From: Varroa destructor | Taxonomy: Eukaryota > Arthropoda > Arachnida > Mesostigmata > Varroidae | Direction: 5' to 3' | Length of the DNA stretch: 64,000 bases | Assembly (NCBI RefSeq): GCF_002443255.2 | Contig: NW_019211458.1 | Coordinates: 29,602,485 to 29,666,484, forward strand | Shown: positions 36,101 to 48,989 of the stretch, piece after piece | How the letters are laid out: every line of letters begins with the position of its first letter | Position numbering within the stretch: position 1 is the stretch's first letter | Position numbers and translations under genes: made by a program | The notes under the pieces: generated by a model | Database searches by the model: none | Told to the model about the DNA's origin: nothing | The model's input: the letters and a program-made list of their open reading frames with translations, nothing else

Positions 36101-39100
36101 GTTGCTTTGTTGGGTCTTACTCTGCCCAGGGGAAGGCGCTAACCTTGCAGCTCTCCTGCGAGATTTGTACGACCGGGCTATAGAGATCAGACAATGCGCC
36201 GAATTTTATTGACTGTCTTCGCCAAGAATGGTCCGGGAATCGATCCGAGATAAATTTTTTGTCATACGTATTCAACAACAGGAATCGTACGTTTACGTGA
36301 CGGATCTAAATAAAATGGGTGTTTGCTTCGACACGCGAAGCGACAGCGGCACACAAATGTTAATTGGGAAGCGGTACAAACAGTCAACCATCGCGAGCTT
36401 CTTCGGATAAATCAGTTTAGAGCCAACGCTAATTCGCTCCGGTGTTAAGACAAACAAAAGTTTGTCAAGACGTCCTTGCCGCGAATCGGTGTCCACTTTT
36501 ATCTAGACGAACCGACCTCATCATCGCTGTCATCATCATATGTTTGTGGCTCAACGAGACACAAAAAGTACCACAAGGTACGTAAGCGGTATATTGGCGC
36601 TGCCAGCATTGCCACGCTTCTCTCAAATTATTAGCGACTCTTCGAGCCATATAAATGAGTTGATGATAGATAAACTCAAGTTACCAGTCACAAATCACTG
36701 TATTGTACAGTATTGCCACGACGATTGCTTTTCGACCATCGATGGTCACAATTTCTCCAACATCAGCAATACCCGAAACAACTAAAGTCGCAGTAAAGAC
36801 AGATATTTCTTGCTTTGTACATTGAGGGCTGTGTATTCAATAGGACACGTCCACTACCACCTCATTTATTTGTTTGAGCTCGCTCATACTCGGCTGTTTA
36901 GCGCCCTTTGAACTGTTCGTTCCCCGTGCAGTGCATAAGGGTGATGAAGGTTGTTACCGTTATTGAATTTATTCGCTGAAAATCAGTATACTTTTGCGTT
37001 TCTTCTGCTATTGCTAGATGTATCTGGCCTGCTCCCTTTGACTTTCGTCTTGTGTACGCTGTTCCTAGTCAAAGTTCATTTGTTTGTGAGCCGGAGCCGG
37101 ACGTCTGGCGACGCAGCAAACAAAGCTAAAAAGAAAATCCTTTCCTGGCAGCAGGATGGCGGCTCCACAGCGTCTTGCTTGTGATTTTTACAAACGTCGC
37201 AATCGCGGCTGTGGAGCCGCCCACACACTTTGCCTCTGCCACGGGCATTCCGGACGAAGTTGTTGTTTTCCTAGTGAAACTGGCATCGCACAGCTTTAAC
37301 CATATCGAATCCTGACAACTGTTGAATATATTCATAGGCCCGACAAGACCTTAAGAACAAGGGCCAGTGTTCAAGGTGTTGTGTTCTGTCGTTTGTTCAT
37401 GCATTTCTCAAGACTTTTATGAAAAAAACAGTCACTCAATGGGCTCGAAAAGGACGCAAGTATTGGGAACATTCATAGACCGATGACATATGCGTACCTA
37501 TGGGAAGAATTTTTTTGTTCGAGGTAGAGGCATTCTCAGAAGGAAGGCAGGCTGGCTTATTAAAGGTAACCTGGTTGCTTGTACGTTACTTAATGTCGAT
37601 TTGATCAGAATGTGAAAACAATAAACAAGAGAAAAATGCACGAAATCGGATTTATGTGAAGGCGTAGCGGTAGGAATTATGCAAGTTCTTCATTGAATAC
37701 CATATATTGACTAGGCTCAATCCAATCTGACAGATTTGAAAACAACGGTATACTAACGAATTTACAATAAATATATATAATAGGAGTGTAATTTCATTGT
37801 CATGTTCGAAGCAGCAGGCTCCCATGGACATTATAATAATGTACGCGGAATATCCGCAGTCATTTGACTGAAACCACCACTCCACCGACGCCTATGTTGA
37901 AACTGTGGCTCATCCGCTACCGACTGCTCGCGCTGACCATAAACAAGACATAACGGCACATCGAGTGCGTCCAGCATATGGGCTAGTTCTTTAATACATC
38001 CTTCTCCTTAACACCTACACATACTCATCCCAAAAGATCTACCAATTAGTTGAACCTCGTCCGCATTTCCACGACACAGATATACCATTCCAGCGGCTCA
38101 TTCTTTATGTCAGCCCACGCCTGTTCGTTATTTGAAGGCGAATGTCCATTATGTTCTTAACCGGGCTATGGCGTAGCCCTCACGCGTTCCACCCGACCAT
38201 CTACCGCTTTCTATCTTATTATATGTAGTGTTACTTATTCATTTCGCCTGGCCTTGATACTAACCTGGTAAATTCGCTCGTTACGTCACCTTGTGCCGGC
38301 GGCTGCTCTTTGAATGGTTATCATCGTCATTTCTGTTATCGCTTGTTTCTGTCACTGATCTAGAATATGTATTTGAGCTATGTTCCTACAAAAATAGAGA
38401 CAGACAGATTGGTTGAAAATAAGTAGTTGATTACCTCTTAGCGTTCCCATTTTACCATTTGAACGCAGCAACAATAGCACCTGTATCCGCTACGGTGCCA
38501 GCTACGGTGGCCGAGAATCCGGTAGATTGTCGGCGAAAGTTAATAGAAAGATGGCAGCAGCAATAGCCAAACATGCGCCTGGTAGAAATTGCTGATTGGT
38601 TTTTTATGTAGCTTATTCATAACAACTTCACTTTGATACCCCGCTACTGTGCAGCGTTGTGGTACTAACCTGTGGTGCCAAACGCTGTAGAGCATCTTGC
38701 CTCTTCGTTTCCTTTTAGCGGATACCCTCTGCTGCAGCCTGCTGAAAAGTTCGACTAGTTCGTCAAAAGCTTGTCACCTAACGATTGAAGTTTCTGCCTA
38801 CCAGCAGTAACGTGCAGTCTTCTACCTCAAATCAGGACAGATGACACATTTAGGGTGTCCTACTGACTGGCCTTGGCATTTCCAGGTAATGACAGGGTAG
38901 ACCACAACGTCTCGCTAGGCAGCGAATGAGAAAGTGATGGTGTTGCGAAGATGCTACTTTGTCCAGGGTCACACTTTGGTTGCTGGCTGCTGTGTCGTTA
39001 CGAAGAGTTGGACTTTCAAAACGTTAAGGAGGGGGTTTGGATAGATTTTGAAGCAAATGGCCTTGGACGATTCTCGGCCTTATCATGAAAACAAGAGTTT

Positions 39101-39250
39101 CTAGGAAACGCCAATGAGAGGTAGGCACAGATCAGATTCTTTGAGGAAACGTATTACCTGTTCAATAACGCAGTATACGGACATTGAACATATTCTTGTT
39201 GACAACATATTGGGCAAACCTTCGTTACTGAGAAATCAAATAAAAGTTGA
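33140..39250. other. Largely empty, AT-rich; no confident gene
   Basis: Frames up to 113 codons (34747-35088 plus; 35009-35302 minus) overlap on opposite strands. ORF 36540-36785 (starts MFVAQRDTKSTTRY) has a GTAAGC donor after codon 14 but a poor start context. GTGAGT at 33645 has only short frames before it. A short (AT)n run lies near 34551-34566. Confidence 0.4.
37158..37221. repeat. 14-bp GC-rich perfect inverted repeat with 36-nt loop
   Basis: GGCGGCTCCACAGC (37158-37171) is the exact reverse complement of GCTGTGGAGCCGCC (37208-37221). The loop contains a small nested TTGT/ACAA stem. A transcript of either strand would form a stable hairpin of 64 nt. No T-run follows. Confidence 0.93.
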
Positions 39251-39258
39251 ACATTTGA

Positions 39259-39780
39259 CGAGTATCAGTTCTATGCCATAATGTATTGCTACGCTCAGAA
39301 CCTAACAATTATATTAGTAGAAACGACACTAAGACAGATCTGTTAATTCGTCTGATGAAATTAATTAAAGACAAAGGAAAGAAAACGATAACGACATGTG
39401 TTTTATCGAGTCACGTTATCGGTGGTCGTTTATGTACTAGTAAATTTAAGGTATCGATGGGCGGGGCTACGAAACATGTGTATGTCGTCTTGGTAGCGTG
39501 TATTCAAGCTAATGACTTGAAACGGGCTTTTCAGCAAATGCGAACCTGTTCCATCCTCTTACCTGTTATTCCCGAACATAGCGCCTTGACATCACTGTGT
39601 GATCCGTCTAAGCGTTCACCTGATTTGCAGGTGGCGACTCAACCTGTAATTATCGGCACCTCCATGTTCTGGGAGGTGGACAACAAAGGCGGCCTCCATC
39701 GGTCCGTGGCATGCACCGAGGGTGCTGTTGAAACAGAGTGCGAACTAATCCCCCCTGCCTTTACTAACATCGGCCTCTAG
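39259..39780 (+). CDS. Longest open frame in the window, hypothetical
   Basis: 173 codons without a stop, which is marginally longer than expected by chance at this base composition. The first ATG is 28 codons in from TTG 39286. The N-terminal part is basic and polar (NDTKTDLLIRLMKLIKDKGK, then KTITTCVLSSHVIGGRL), the middle hydrophobic (VYVVLVACIQAND). The end reads SVACTEGAVETECELIPP. An acceptor-like GATTTGCAG at 39630 lies inside. I see no conserved domain, signal peptide or transposon motif. An 8-bp stem-loop lies 22 bases past the stop. Confidence 0.22.
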   Translation, partial: RVSVLCHNVLLRSEPNNYISRNDTKTDLLIRLMKLIKDKGKKTITTCVLSSHVIGGRLCTSKFKVSMGGATKHVYVVLVACIQANDLKRAFQQMRTCSILLPVIPEHSALTSLCDPSKRSPDLQVATQPVIIGTSMFWEVDNKGGLHRSVACTEGAVETECELIPPAFTNIGL

Positions 39781-39801
39781 TCTTATTTCGTTTCGCTCAA
39801 C

Positions 39802-39821
39802 CGGAGCTTCTTAAAGCTCCG
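39802..39821. repeat. 8-bp perfect stem-loop downstream of the 39780 stop
   Basis: CGGAGCTT and AAGCTCCG around a CTTA loop. A GTAAGT site follows at 39826. It does not match the histone 3' stem-loop consensus. Confidence 0.8.
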
Positions 39822-40090
39822 TTACGTAAGTGGAAGTACTAGTCTACCTGTATCGTCATCGATGTCCGCATAGTAGCTCACTATTCATCAGATCTCGTCT
39901 TGTCATTGCCGATCTTTCGGTGTCAGCAAGTTTCATCAAAGATCTTTAAGCTCGATGAACTTGTGCGTTATGGACAGGGATACCTGTGTGAATTGAGCAA
40001 CTGTACATGATGCGCATACGGAAAGGCATAGCTGTATACTTGCACAGCAAAAAGACTATTTACAATGTAACAACGGCTGCTTACGCCTAG

Positions 40091-40126
40091 CTTCAAGCGG
40101 CCGACTAGATTCAAACGGCCAGCTAG
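40091..40126. repeat. 18-bp imperfect tandem duplication
   Basis: CTTCAAGCGGCCGACTAG then ATTCAAACGGCCAGCTAG, identical at 14 of 18 positions. Confidence 0.75.
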
Positions 40127-40549
40127 CAAAGCAACCTCAAGGTTTGTTAGGCACCTTACGAGCAAAGCTTATCGGACTCTTTTATGTTTTTTGCCCCATT
40201 CAAAAAACCCGATGAGTCAAACTGATAATGCTGGAGAGATAACGTTTTAGATGCTGTATTTAATTTTAATTGTTCTTAGCAAAATGGAAAATAGTCTATC
40301 TTTCGCTGTTCTCAAATGATTTACAAACGGCAGCATATAAGCCTATAACATTCTAATCGGGTCCGCCTTTGTCACTCACACTCCGTAGAGTCGAAGTCTT
40401 GCGGAGTGAACATCGAACAAATCAGACAACCTACACGGCTCTCCCTTCCCAACTTATCAAAAGTCCCTTCTGCGCGTGGTGCTTCGGGCGACTAAGAATA
40501 TCGATAAAACAACCGACGGCAAGACGAGAGCGTACACTATATCAAATGA

Positions 40550-40794
40550 ATGCTTGACTTGCTAAGTTTCTACGGTCTGTCGCGCATTTCCCTAAACACA
40601 CCATCTAAAAATCCCTTTCCCAGCCCCGTTAAGCCCCAGTCACGCAGTTGTCACCCCTTCCCACACTGTCACATTGCCATCCCCGAAGACCCCCAAGAAG
40701 AATACATATGCTATCTCTCTTCAGTCATGCATTTACACATTGCTGTGGCTCGTTCCTACCACACTGCGGCCTCGCCAGCTCGTCTGCAATCGGT
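40550..40794 (+). CDS. Candidate first coding exon, Pro/Ser/His-rich
   Basis: ATG at 40550 opens 81 codons plus two bases and ends at a GTAAGT donor (40795), whose own TAA would be the in-frame stop if unspliced. The peptide reads MLDLLSFYGLSRISLNT, then a Pro/Ser/His stretch (FPSPVKPQ, CHPFPHCH), then EDPQEEYICYLSS and SYHTAASPARLQ. It looks disordered with no named domain. A preceding frame (40369-40557) overlaps its start. A pyrimidine-rich acceptor at 40855 keeps phase but adds only seven codons and a stop, over a 61-bp intron. Confidence 0.24.
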
Positions 40795-40859
40795 GTAAGT
40801 CGCAGGTTGTAGAACTCCGCATACCTGAAAGCCTTCCTCGAAGGGGTTGTCTGCAGTCG

Positions 40860-43546
40860 GCTGCGCTGGGCTGACTGCTGATTACATAGCACATAAAACA
40901 CTGGATGGCGAGAGACGGAAAGATTCGAACAGTCATAGTGGTCCTGTGGGCCCTCTGTCCCATCGAGACCTAACTGGGGGCAGCGGTCCGCTTTGGTCTA
41001 AGGTGAGACATCGCACCGACGGGAGGAAGGCGGTAAACTAGGGGCTTGAAATTGCATTCGCCAGCACATTGCACCTCACCACTTGGTTATCGATAGAGAG
41101 GTCACACGAAGAGGAGCGCACGAGCACAGACAGCCCTTTCAACAGTCACTACATCTTTCTCTGCTCGATACCGCACCCTACCTCGGTCTCTTTCACGGAC
41201 TTCTCATGGGCGCGACTAGAGTGGAAAATGACGCCGCTGGGGTAAAACCCCATTAAAGCTTCCTCTACGTACGGGTGGCATTGACGGCGGCCCCCTTTCG
41301 TAACTTCTGTTTTGCCTCTTCCGGGCGGTCGCAAACTCCAATGGAAAAAAGTAGTCGGCCCGTACAGTCGAATGAAGACAGGCATATAAAACCAGTTACA
41401 ACAAAACGTTTAGCCTGGACCATAACCGGCTGTTTTAATCCGCTTTCGCATTCAGTACAGTGCAGCTGCGGTCCTATGGTGAAAAAGTGGCCTGGGGTAT
41501 AACATTGGTGTACGAAGGAAAACATTGATAATGATAACTGCATTACTACATAAAACATACTGTCATGCCACCTTCCCCACTGAGAGGGGTTCGATGCCTG
41601 AAGGCGCTGACTGCTTATACGAGGGTGGTTTTGTCTTCGTCAGTAATATTGTCCTCTCTGTCGAAACCTGTCTTGCCTTGTCGCGGCCAAATGAACAACG
41701 GTCACCAGCACGACCGTGGCAAGCTGCAATTGCAGAGGCGATCGAGTAATTCGCTTGAGGATATGACTGCTTTAGTTATAACGGGTAGGTAGATAATAGA
41801 GGTAGGTGCGTTTTTTTCGCAGGACGGTGAAATCAAACCTTTCAAAATCTGCACTACAATAACTGGAGGTGGTGGAAGGGATGAGAAGATAAGAAGGATT
41901 GAATACGTTCTATAGCATGCGGAATATGTAAGGACTCCGAGGACAAGGCAAAACAGACGTCAGTGACATATTCTCTGCATGGAGAAGAGGGAGCTGGAAG
42001 GTCTTTCAAGTAATTTAAGCTGAACTGAACAAAATCATCTGCCTTTGAGAAGGAACTTGGTGGTCATTTTGATATGAAAACAATAAGACTTGCAAGTTAT
42101 TGAACTATCCTATGGACAGATATCTAAGGGTCTGTATGAGTTAGAATTTAATATCGATTTCTGAAGAACTAAAGAAAATATAGTTTGTTATGGAACAGTT
42201 GTACGTTATCCTTCCTAAATGTTAAGCTTCACCTATTCGATCAGTACTGGCTACATAACAGTATACTAATAAATAATGTCGTTGTGGTAGTCTAAATTGA
42301 TTCTCTCTAGCTGGAAGTGTTACGGGGATACCTGGCACTACGATGATATAGAACATACATCTTTACACGTGCTTTACGCAAAACAAAGAAGCAACTAACG
42401 TTTAGCCTTTCTGAAACCGAACAAATAAAAGAGGCATTATCATCCTCAGACCTTAGACTAACCGATGCCACAATGTCATTCGATGATGAATGATCGATAT
42501 AAATATAAAATCCGCTTTCTACGATACCGCGAATTTCCTCAAAGATAATTATCAAGCCATTTGTCGTCTGGCCACCCCTCCGGTGGAAGTCGCCTCAATT
42601 GCTTCTACGCGAACCTCTTCGTTCTATGCTCCTCCGCTACTACCGCGTCGTCCATGAAGCCTTTTTGATGCATCGGCCGCCCGCTAGTAACGCCTGCATC
42701 GTAACGAGTGGGGCAGTGGTATGGAGCAACCTCCTCGAAGCAGGCGACTAACGCCTCTTTACCTGAAGCGCTGAGAACTGGCTCCTTCCGAACAACTCAC
42801 TGCTTCTGACGCGGCGGTACTGGTGGCGAAAGATGCACCGAAAAGCCAAACGCAGTTCTTCGAATAAACAGTAGTGGCTCGGGACAGGCAATCAGAAATC
42901 GTTCTATCTCGCGAGTCATATACACGCGTGCACGCACTTTTGTTAAGTAGACGCTTGTCCGTAATCAGTAGTCTATAGCCAGTAGGTCGTCTGCGAGCGA
43001 GCCATAGATCGGGCAGCTAGTGATCATTGCATTAGGGTAGTCTGTAGCTGAATGCATAGTGTAGGCAGTCTCGTTCAGAGGGTGCGATCGGACAAACCAC
43101 TCAAGCCGGCCAAATACCGCCCAATCACTGAGTAAGTGCTACTGGAGGAGACAGAGTCAGGCCACGATGTGGGTCTATTGTACGTTGAACATTATCGTTT
43201 GTTGCGGATAATCACGTCTGCTATAGCCCGTTCAATATCTGCTCTTAACGTTCAGGCTAGCCGCAACGTCATTGACGCCAAATTGCGAACCTTATAAATC
43301 TAACAGAAGTATATATACGCATTCTCTGTTTTCGAAGAACTTTACAGAGAAATTAAATGAAATGTTTTTGGCACTAAATATAATGTATAGCTTTTATCCT
43401 CTGTTAGTTGAGTTCACTGCAGTTCTTCCATATTGTGTTTGTGAATATTTGTTGTTTTTTACCTTTATGGTTGGTAAACAAGGCAAAAGAAGCATCTTAA
43501 CGGTTATCTATTGATTGGAGACGGCTGCAATCTCGCTGTCGAAAGG

Positions 43547-43578
<32 letters not shown>

Positions 43579-46530
43579 ATGTCTGATTGATTAGGTACAC
43601 ACGTAAAACAAATTACATAATTACATGCTCACTGATATAACCAGCATGGCTGAGTGAAAAGACGATCACGGAATTTTTTTCGCAGGAAGTTAAACCAACC
43701 TGTCTACAATGAGAAAATCAAATTCCAGACAAATGAACTGATTTTCCAGGTGCGATTCCCAGTAACCGTCGTCTGATCTCGATATTGTTCCGTCTAGCCA
43801 ACGTTCAAACGTTAACCGACACGCATCCAATCCGCCGGTGTCAAATTTTTTTCCGTTAAGCCCTGCTAGGAAACATTTAGAGTTACTAGTGAACGACGCC
43901 TTTGTAGGGATATCTTGTCTTCGTGGAACACCTTTGAAGAGAACTCGTTCCCTGTCCGCTTAATCGTGGCCGTTTGCAAGGCCAACAGGCCTTCGTTTCC
44001 GTTGGCTACACATCGCGCCCGTCCAGCCGCCCGCACCAAACCACTTGGCCAAAGTGCTCCGTCATTCGACCTGTCACGTTAAGAGGCTCCCGAGCAGTGC
44101 CTGTAACAGTACAGTCACAGCCGTGGTGCGGAGAAGTGCTGGGTGCCTGTTCCTCGCCAGTATGTTTGTGTTGAGCGGGGAGCGTCCGTTGGGGTCCGCT
44201 AACTTCCCGCAGTGTTCACTACTCCAGCTGTAGGGCGATAGGGAATCCGCGCACGCCGACAGCGACACCCATTCGAAAAGAACACATCGAATAGCGGTGG
44301 CGGGAAGCCAGCCAGAAACAGGACGGACTCAGGCACTGCTCCTTCTGCTCCTAGTTGTCGTCGTTATCATCATCGTTGTAGTCGCCGACCAGTAGTATGT
44401 ATATAACGAAAGGGACGGCAGCCAAGAACTAACCGACCGAAGCCTTCGAGGTTAATATCAATAATTAGTCAACGACAGTGGGTATACACACGCATACGAA
44501 TCATAGAGCTGTACGTATGAGAACATACGAACATACATAACCACATGGAGAGGAAGGCATATTCGCCTCAAGCGAGTTCGACTGCGGACGGGCACCTCTC
44601 GTCTCTTCTAACAGAGGCAAATACTTTGACCAAGTGCTCGCGGTAGCAGCTAGTCCAGAAACGAGTAGAAATGGTAAAAGCGGCAGAAGTTGTGCAAGCA
44701 CTAAGTGAACGTGCCGCTGTATCCCTGCGAAATGACCAAATGGGTCAGACCCACCGGCGAAAGCCTACGGCCCACTGGCTATCTGAACCTATAACCGGGT
44801 CCTTCTTCTCACTAAATGTGCTACCTAAGCAGAACCCCAGCAAGCGCCTATAGACGGGTAGAGCTCACGAGCGCAGTTTCGAGGTCGGAGACCTGCAGCT
44901 GCGATGGTGGGCGCCATGTCACAACGCCAGGGAGTTGTTGGAGGATTCCGAGCGTCGCGTCTAGCCAGGCGAAAAAGGCCCCCCCCAGTAGCAGAAGTAG
45001 CCAGGATGCCAAGAATTAAGTTTGCGAGTGCACCGGTATGTGGGCTTCACCGCTACAATAACTAGTACTGCCACTGCAATGGGTCTCTTATATGCACGCT
45101 GTTGGTCGATGCTCAATCTTCTACCTCGATTAGATCTTGCATTTAGGCTAGAGCGAAGTAGATATGTAGATATCGATTGTGCGGCGTGCAGAACAGCTGT
45201 TCACTGGCTTGAAGTTTCGTTGAGAAGAAATAAAGGAGCAGGATAACCGATACGAGATAACCATACGGCGGCGACATGAGGAACGAAAATAAAACTGTGT
45301 GTCTTAAATCTTTTTAGAACATTCGGCTCGATGTCACACTGCTCACTTGTACAATTGAAGTTGTTGAAGCCGGTCACAAGAGTTACGCTTACGCTACGCA
45401 AACGAATGTTTTGTAAGCCATAGATTTTTATGAAATATTTTCTAATATTGATTGGCTACGCTATTCCTTCTTGTGCGATAGTTGTTGCCTATGGTGCCTG
45501 GCGTCTAACCGGTTCGTTAACCACTTATTCATAGGTTTTAATATACGCAATGGATCTTAAGATTTCTTGGGATCCGAACAATGCAACGTACTGTGTTAAT
45601 GCGTATGTTTTCCTTCCCGTGTTTATAAATGCATGCCACGCCCCAAGTCGAGCGTATCGAAAATGAGCAAACTAGTACGTTCATACGAAATAGATCTGCT
45701 ACACCAGTTCATACATGATCCGAAGTTCGAACTACAATGTACGTATAATATTCTATTATTGTTATATTTTCTTTTTAAATATATTTTGTATGCTAACTTT
45801 TCTAGTATCTAAAAATAGATTCATCAATGTACTGACATACTGACACTCACAATTTTCAAAATGCGCGGTGCTTCGTTTTGAAAGTTGTCCATCCGCTTTA
45901 CCATGTCTGCTCGTTTATCCTTTGCAGTAGAGCGATCTTCAGACGCTCAGAACGACTGCTAGTACAACCACAGAACGCCGTCAAACGAACGCTCTACCCT
46001 ACATCGTCCACTTACTAACGCTAGCGCTTTAGTCAACTCAGCACCAACTCGAGTCAACTTTCTTCTAAATACACCAACGCGACCGTCGAATCACTAAACA
46101 GACCTGTCCTACTAATGCAGACACGAAGGAACATGCGCGGTTCGAGCTTCGCAAGGCTTCTGATGTCGTTCGACAAAGCGCACCTTTCATTGATATCTTT
46201 TTTTGTTTATTTGTTCCCGGTTTACTTCCTAGTTCATAACTTCCGCATCGAAACACTAAAGTGAACGATCAAGTTAGTTCCATTCATCAGAGCGACGTCA
46301 GAGTTGCAACTTGTATTCTTAAGCTTCTCGACAGCGAGCTAGTCCACTTCTAGCCCGCTTCGATAGCAAATACGGTTACTACGAGAGACAGCTCTAGTAG
46401 TAGTGGAAGTTGTAATTCGCCAATCGTCGCCCCCGTGGTGCAGAAATGGTGGCCCATGGTCCGGAGACCCTTCATAGTTATCGAGGGTTAGGCAGCAAGG
46501 AAGGGAAGTCCGATCGTTCCTTCGTTTGTC
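40860..46530. other. No confident gene
   Basis: Unassigned opposite-strand frame pairs at 40733-41041, 41149-41558 and 43974-45019. 41800-43260 holds short frames only. On the minus strand a GTAAGT at 46010-46015 follows 25 open codons (FDGRVGVFRRKLTRVGA, then ELTKALAL) behind a moderate TTTAG site. It is worth testing as a small exon but was not called. Confidence 0.38.
43547..43578. repeat. (AT)12(GT)4 compound microsatellite
   Basis: Perfect AT run passing directly into GT units, 32 bp. Confidence 0.97.
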
Positions 46531-46549
46531 CGACTCAAATTGGTTTGAC

Positions 46550-46615
46550 ATGTCGCTAAACCTAACCAGAGCAGTGCGGCTTACACATGTCACTGTGGTG
46601 CGCCTTCCCCCGGGG
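46550..46615 (+). CDS. Possible first coding exon with presequence-like peptide
   Basis: ATG with G at -3 opens exactly 22 codons (MSLNLTRAVRLTHVTVVRLP, then PG) to a GTAAGT donor in phase 0. Three arginines, no acidic residues and spaced hydrophobics resemble a mitochondrial targeting sequence, although any 22-residue stretch can do so. A strong acceptor (TATTTTTCTTTTTCATGATCTATAG) at 46926 keeps phase but gives only 22 more codons (SHTRENTPPVRCCHH and on) before TAG. Confidence 0.2.
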
Positions 46616-46915
46616 GTAAGTTCACCCAATAATGAGGCTGCTACGAAAAATACTAACTTAGATGGAAGACGTCACTTTTGGATAAAGGACACGTAGAGCA
46701 CAAGGCTCATGTGAAGACCCAAATACGATATTGTGGAGGGAGTAAAAGATGCATTCGGTAACAGAAAAGTATAGCTAGGTCGGGTGTTGTCGGGTTGTCG
46801 CGCCCTAGCTCGAATTAGGTGACTGGCCGAGAGTACTGGAGGAGTTCAAAGTGAACAACCATGAAGTCTACCAGCAAACCGCTGCAGTAAGAGACCTCAG
46901 ATATTTTTCTTTTTC

Positions 46916-47128
46916 ATGATCTATAGAGTCATACTAGGGAAAACACTCCACCTGTGCGCTGCTGTCACCACGGGGTCCTGTCGGCATCCAAGTAGCATGA
47001 AAACTTCAGATTTGAGTAATGGTCACTGCCATCGAGGGCAACTCATTTTGCGATATCTAACGGAGAACAACCTGAGCCAGAGAGCAGGGAAGACCGTAGT
47101 GGGCATGCTCAGGATGTCACAATGGTGA
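46916..47128 (+). CDS. Small ORF, 70 codons, helix-rich end
   Basis: True ATG start giving MIYRVILGKTLHLCAAV. A polar Cys/His region follows (CRHPSSMKTSDLSNGHCH), and a C-terminus GQLILRYLTENNLSQRAGK, then TVVGMLRMSQW. That end is amphipathic and loosely reminiscent of helix-turn-helix segments, though no family could be named. It overlaps the acceptor tract at 46926, so it may instead be partly intronic. No polyadenylation signal was noted close by. Confidence 0.18.
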   Translation: MIYRVILGKTLHLCAAVTTGSCRHPSSMKTSDLSNGHCHRGQLILRYLTENNLSQRAGKTVVGMLRMSQW

Positions 47129-47139
47129 AATGCTCAAAG

Positions 47140-48980
47140 CGCAGAAGCGACACATGTCGAGGTCGTGAAAAGCCGTTAGACTCGCTAAAGAGCAAGAGTA
47201 TGAGCTGTTTGCAAATGAAGACATGGTAGAATCAAACAATAGCTGCAAGGGTTAAAGAAAGTGAGCCGGAATTAGTAGAGGGCAAATCCTCAGTAGTAAC
47301 AACGATCTTCAAGCTGTTTCAGATTAAGTTCAGTTAGAAACGCATCTGTGTAATGCTATGTTCTGGTGGATGTAATTGACGACAACCTCAAGGAAAAGGA
47401 CATGTCTTTCCGCGCGTATGGCGTGGTTTGATAGTCAGGATTTTGTAATCTAGGGCCATTTGTCCAAAGGCTAGAATATGCTTTAAAAATTTCATAGAAG
47501 CTTGAACGCATCTGTGTGAACAATCGTCGATTTTTCCGTTTGAGTTTGTTCGAACACACTGGCATATTTATTTTTCGAGCAGTCTGCTATGTACAATACA
47601 AACCAACGTGGCACTAACGGAATCGCTTCTAACTATAGGTGCAGTAATAGCTGCGTATATATGTATTTTTAGATGGAAAGCTTTCCCGTAAAAAAAATCA
47701 TTTCTGTGATCTTTTCGATCGGTTTGAGCTTAAGTATCAGCAAACCGTTTTAAAATCATCGTCATTTTAAGATATGGCATGGACGATCTATTAAGTTCGT
47801 AGATAAATGCATATATTCAGCTAAGGGGTTTACCATTTTAGCCACAAGCCAAGACCTAACACGCGGACCTGGATGCATGGAGTCTTTGTTGTAGCGATAA
47901 ACAGTCCGGGCAGAATTATTTCTTGCTATCCCTTCGGCAACATCTATTTGACTAATCGTCTTCGGTATTCTACAGAAAATATAGATGGTGAATTCTCTTC
48001 GGCAGTGGCCACGCATAAGAGAAATGTGAATGATGTCAACATAGCCTGCATCGAGATCTTCGGTGCAGCATTAAGGGCATTCTCCATTGAAAGGGGTAGC
48101 TAAAGCGCGGAACTAGGCCGAAGTCGATGCCGTTGCAGCTTGGATTGACCTAACGTGAGGCCTCCCCTCCATCCAGCTAAATTAGATGATGTTTTGATTT
48201 ATATATATGCCCGAGGGTGAATGATGGCGGATTAAATTTAATAGAAAGAAAACTCTATCTGAAAGAAGCTCGTAAATAGCAACTAACATATTTTTGCGCT
48301 ATCTAAATGTCTTCGTTTGCACAGCTTGGTATAATAATAGTCTTCAATAGAACCGTCAGGCATAATATAATTACAAGGTTACGTAAAACTATTCGTTATC
48401 AGACACGACGCTTGTAACAACTAAATAGCATGAATATAAACATTAATTATAATATGATTTGCTAAACGGTGTAGGCAGTACTTACAAAATCAACGACGGA
48501 GCGCAACAAGGCAAGACAAGCTTAACGAGTCAGCGGCAAAAAACGGATCCTGCGATGAAAAAACGAGCTTGAAATAGCTGAACGGAACGTAGATGTTGTT
48601 TGTTTAATGTCTAAGGCTGGTTTCCCTTACATTAGCCCAAACGTTAGTATAACCAGTTAATATATACGCTCCCGTCCCGCAAACTGCAGAAATATGTATG
48701 GCTTACTTGCCGAACTGGCCTTGTTTGCTTCGCAAGATTCACTTAAAAACCTTTGAACGTTGTACTATATACTTATTCGTTACAAGGTGCGAATCGCACC
48801 GCAAGATGTCTTGCCCGAAAATCTACAGCTGCGGATTCTCTAATTAGTACATTAAATATCAACAGGTTATGCATACATCAAACCTTAGCCTGTTAATGAT
48901 AGCTATTATTAGGACACTAAGATAGGAGTAAAGCGCTTGACCCATTGTTAAGCTTTCGATTGGCATTGCCTGACTTATTC
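47140..48980. other. No gene recognised
   Basis: A pair of opposing frames at 47762-48103 (84 and 76 codons) is unassigned. The rest is AT-rich with short frames. Confidence 0.42.
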
Positions 48981-48989
48981 CCGTTTCAG

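Noticed and set aside
41811..43690. TTTTTTCGCAGGA occurring near 41811 and 43676 as a possible dispersed repeat
   Set aside because: A 13-base match pair is expected many times by chance in 64 kb, and flanks do not align well.
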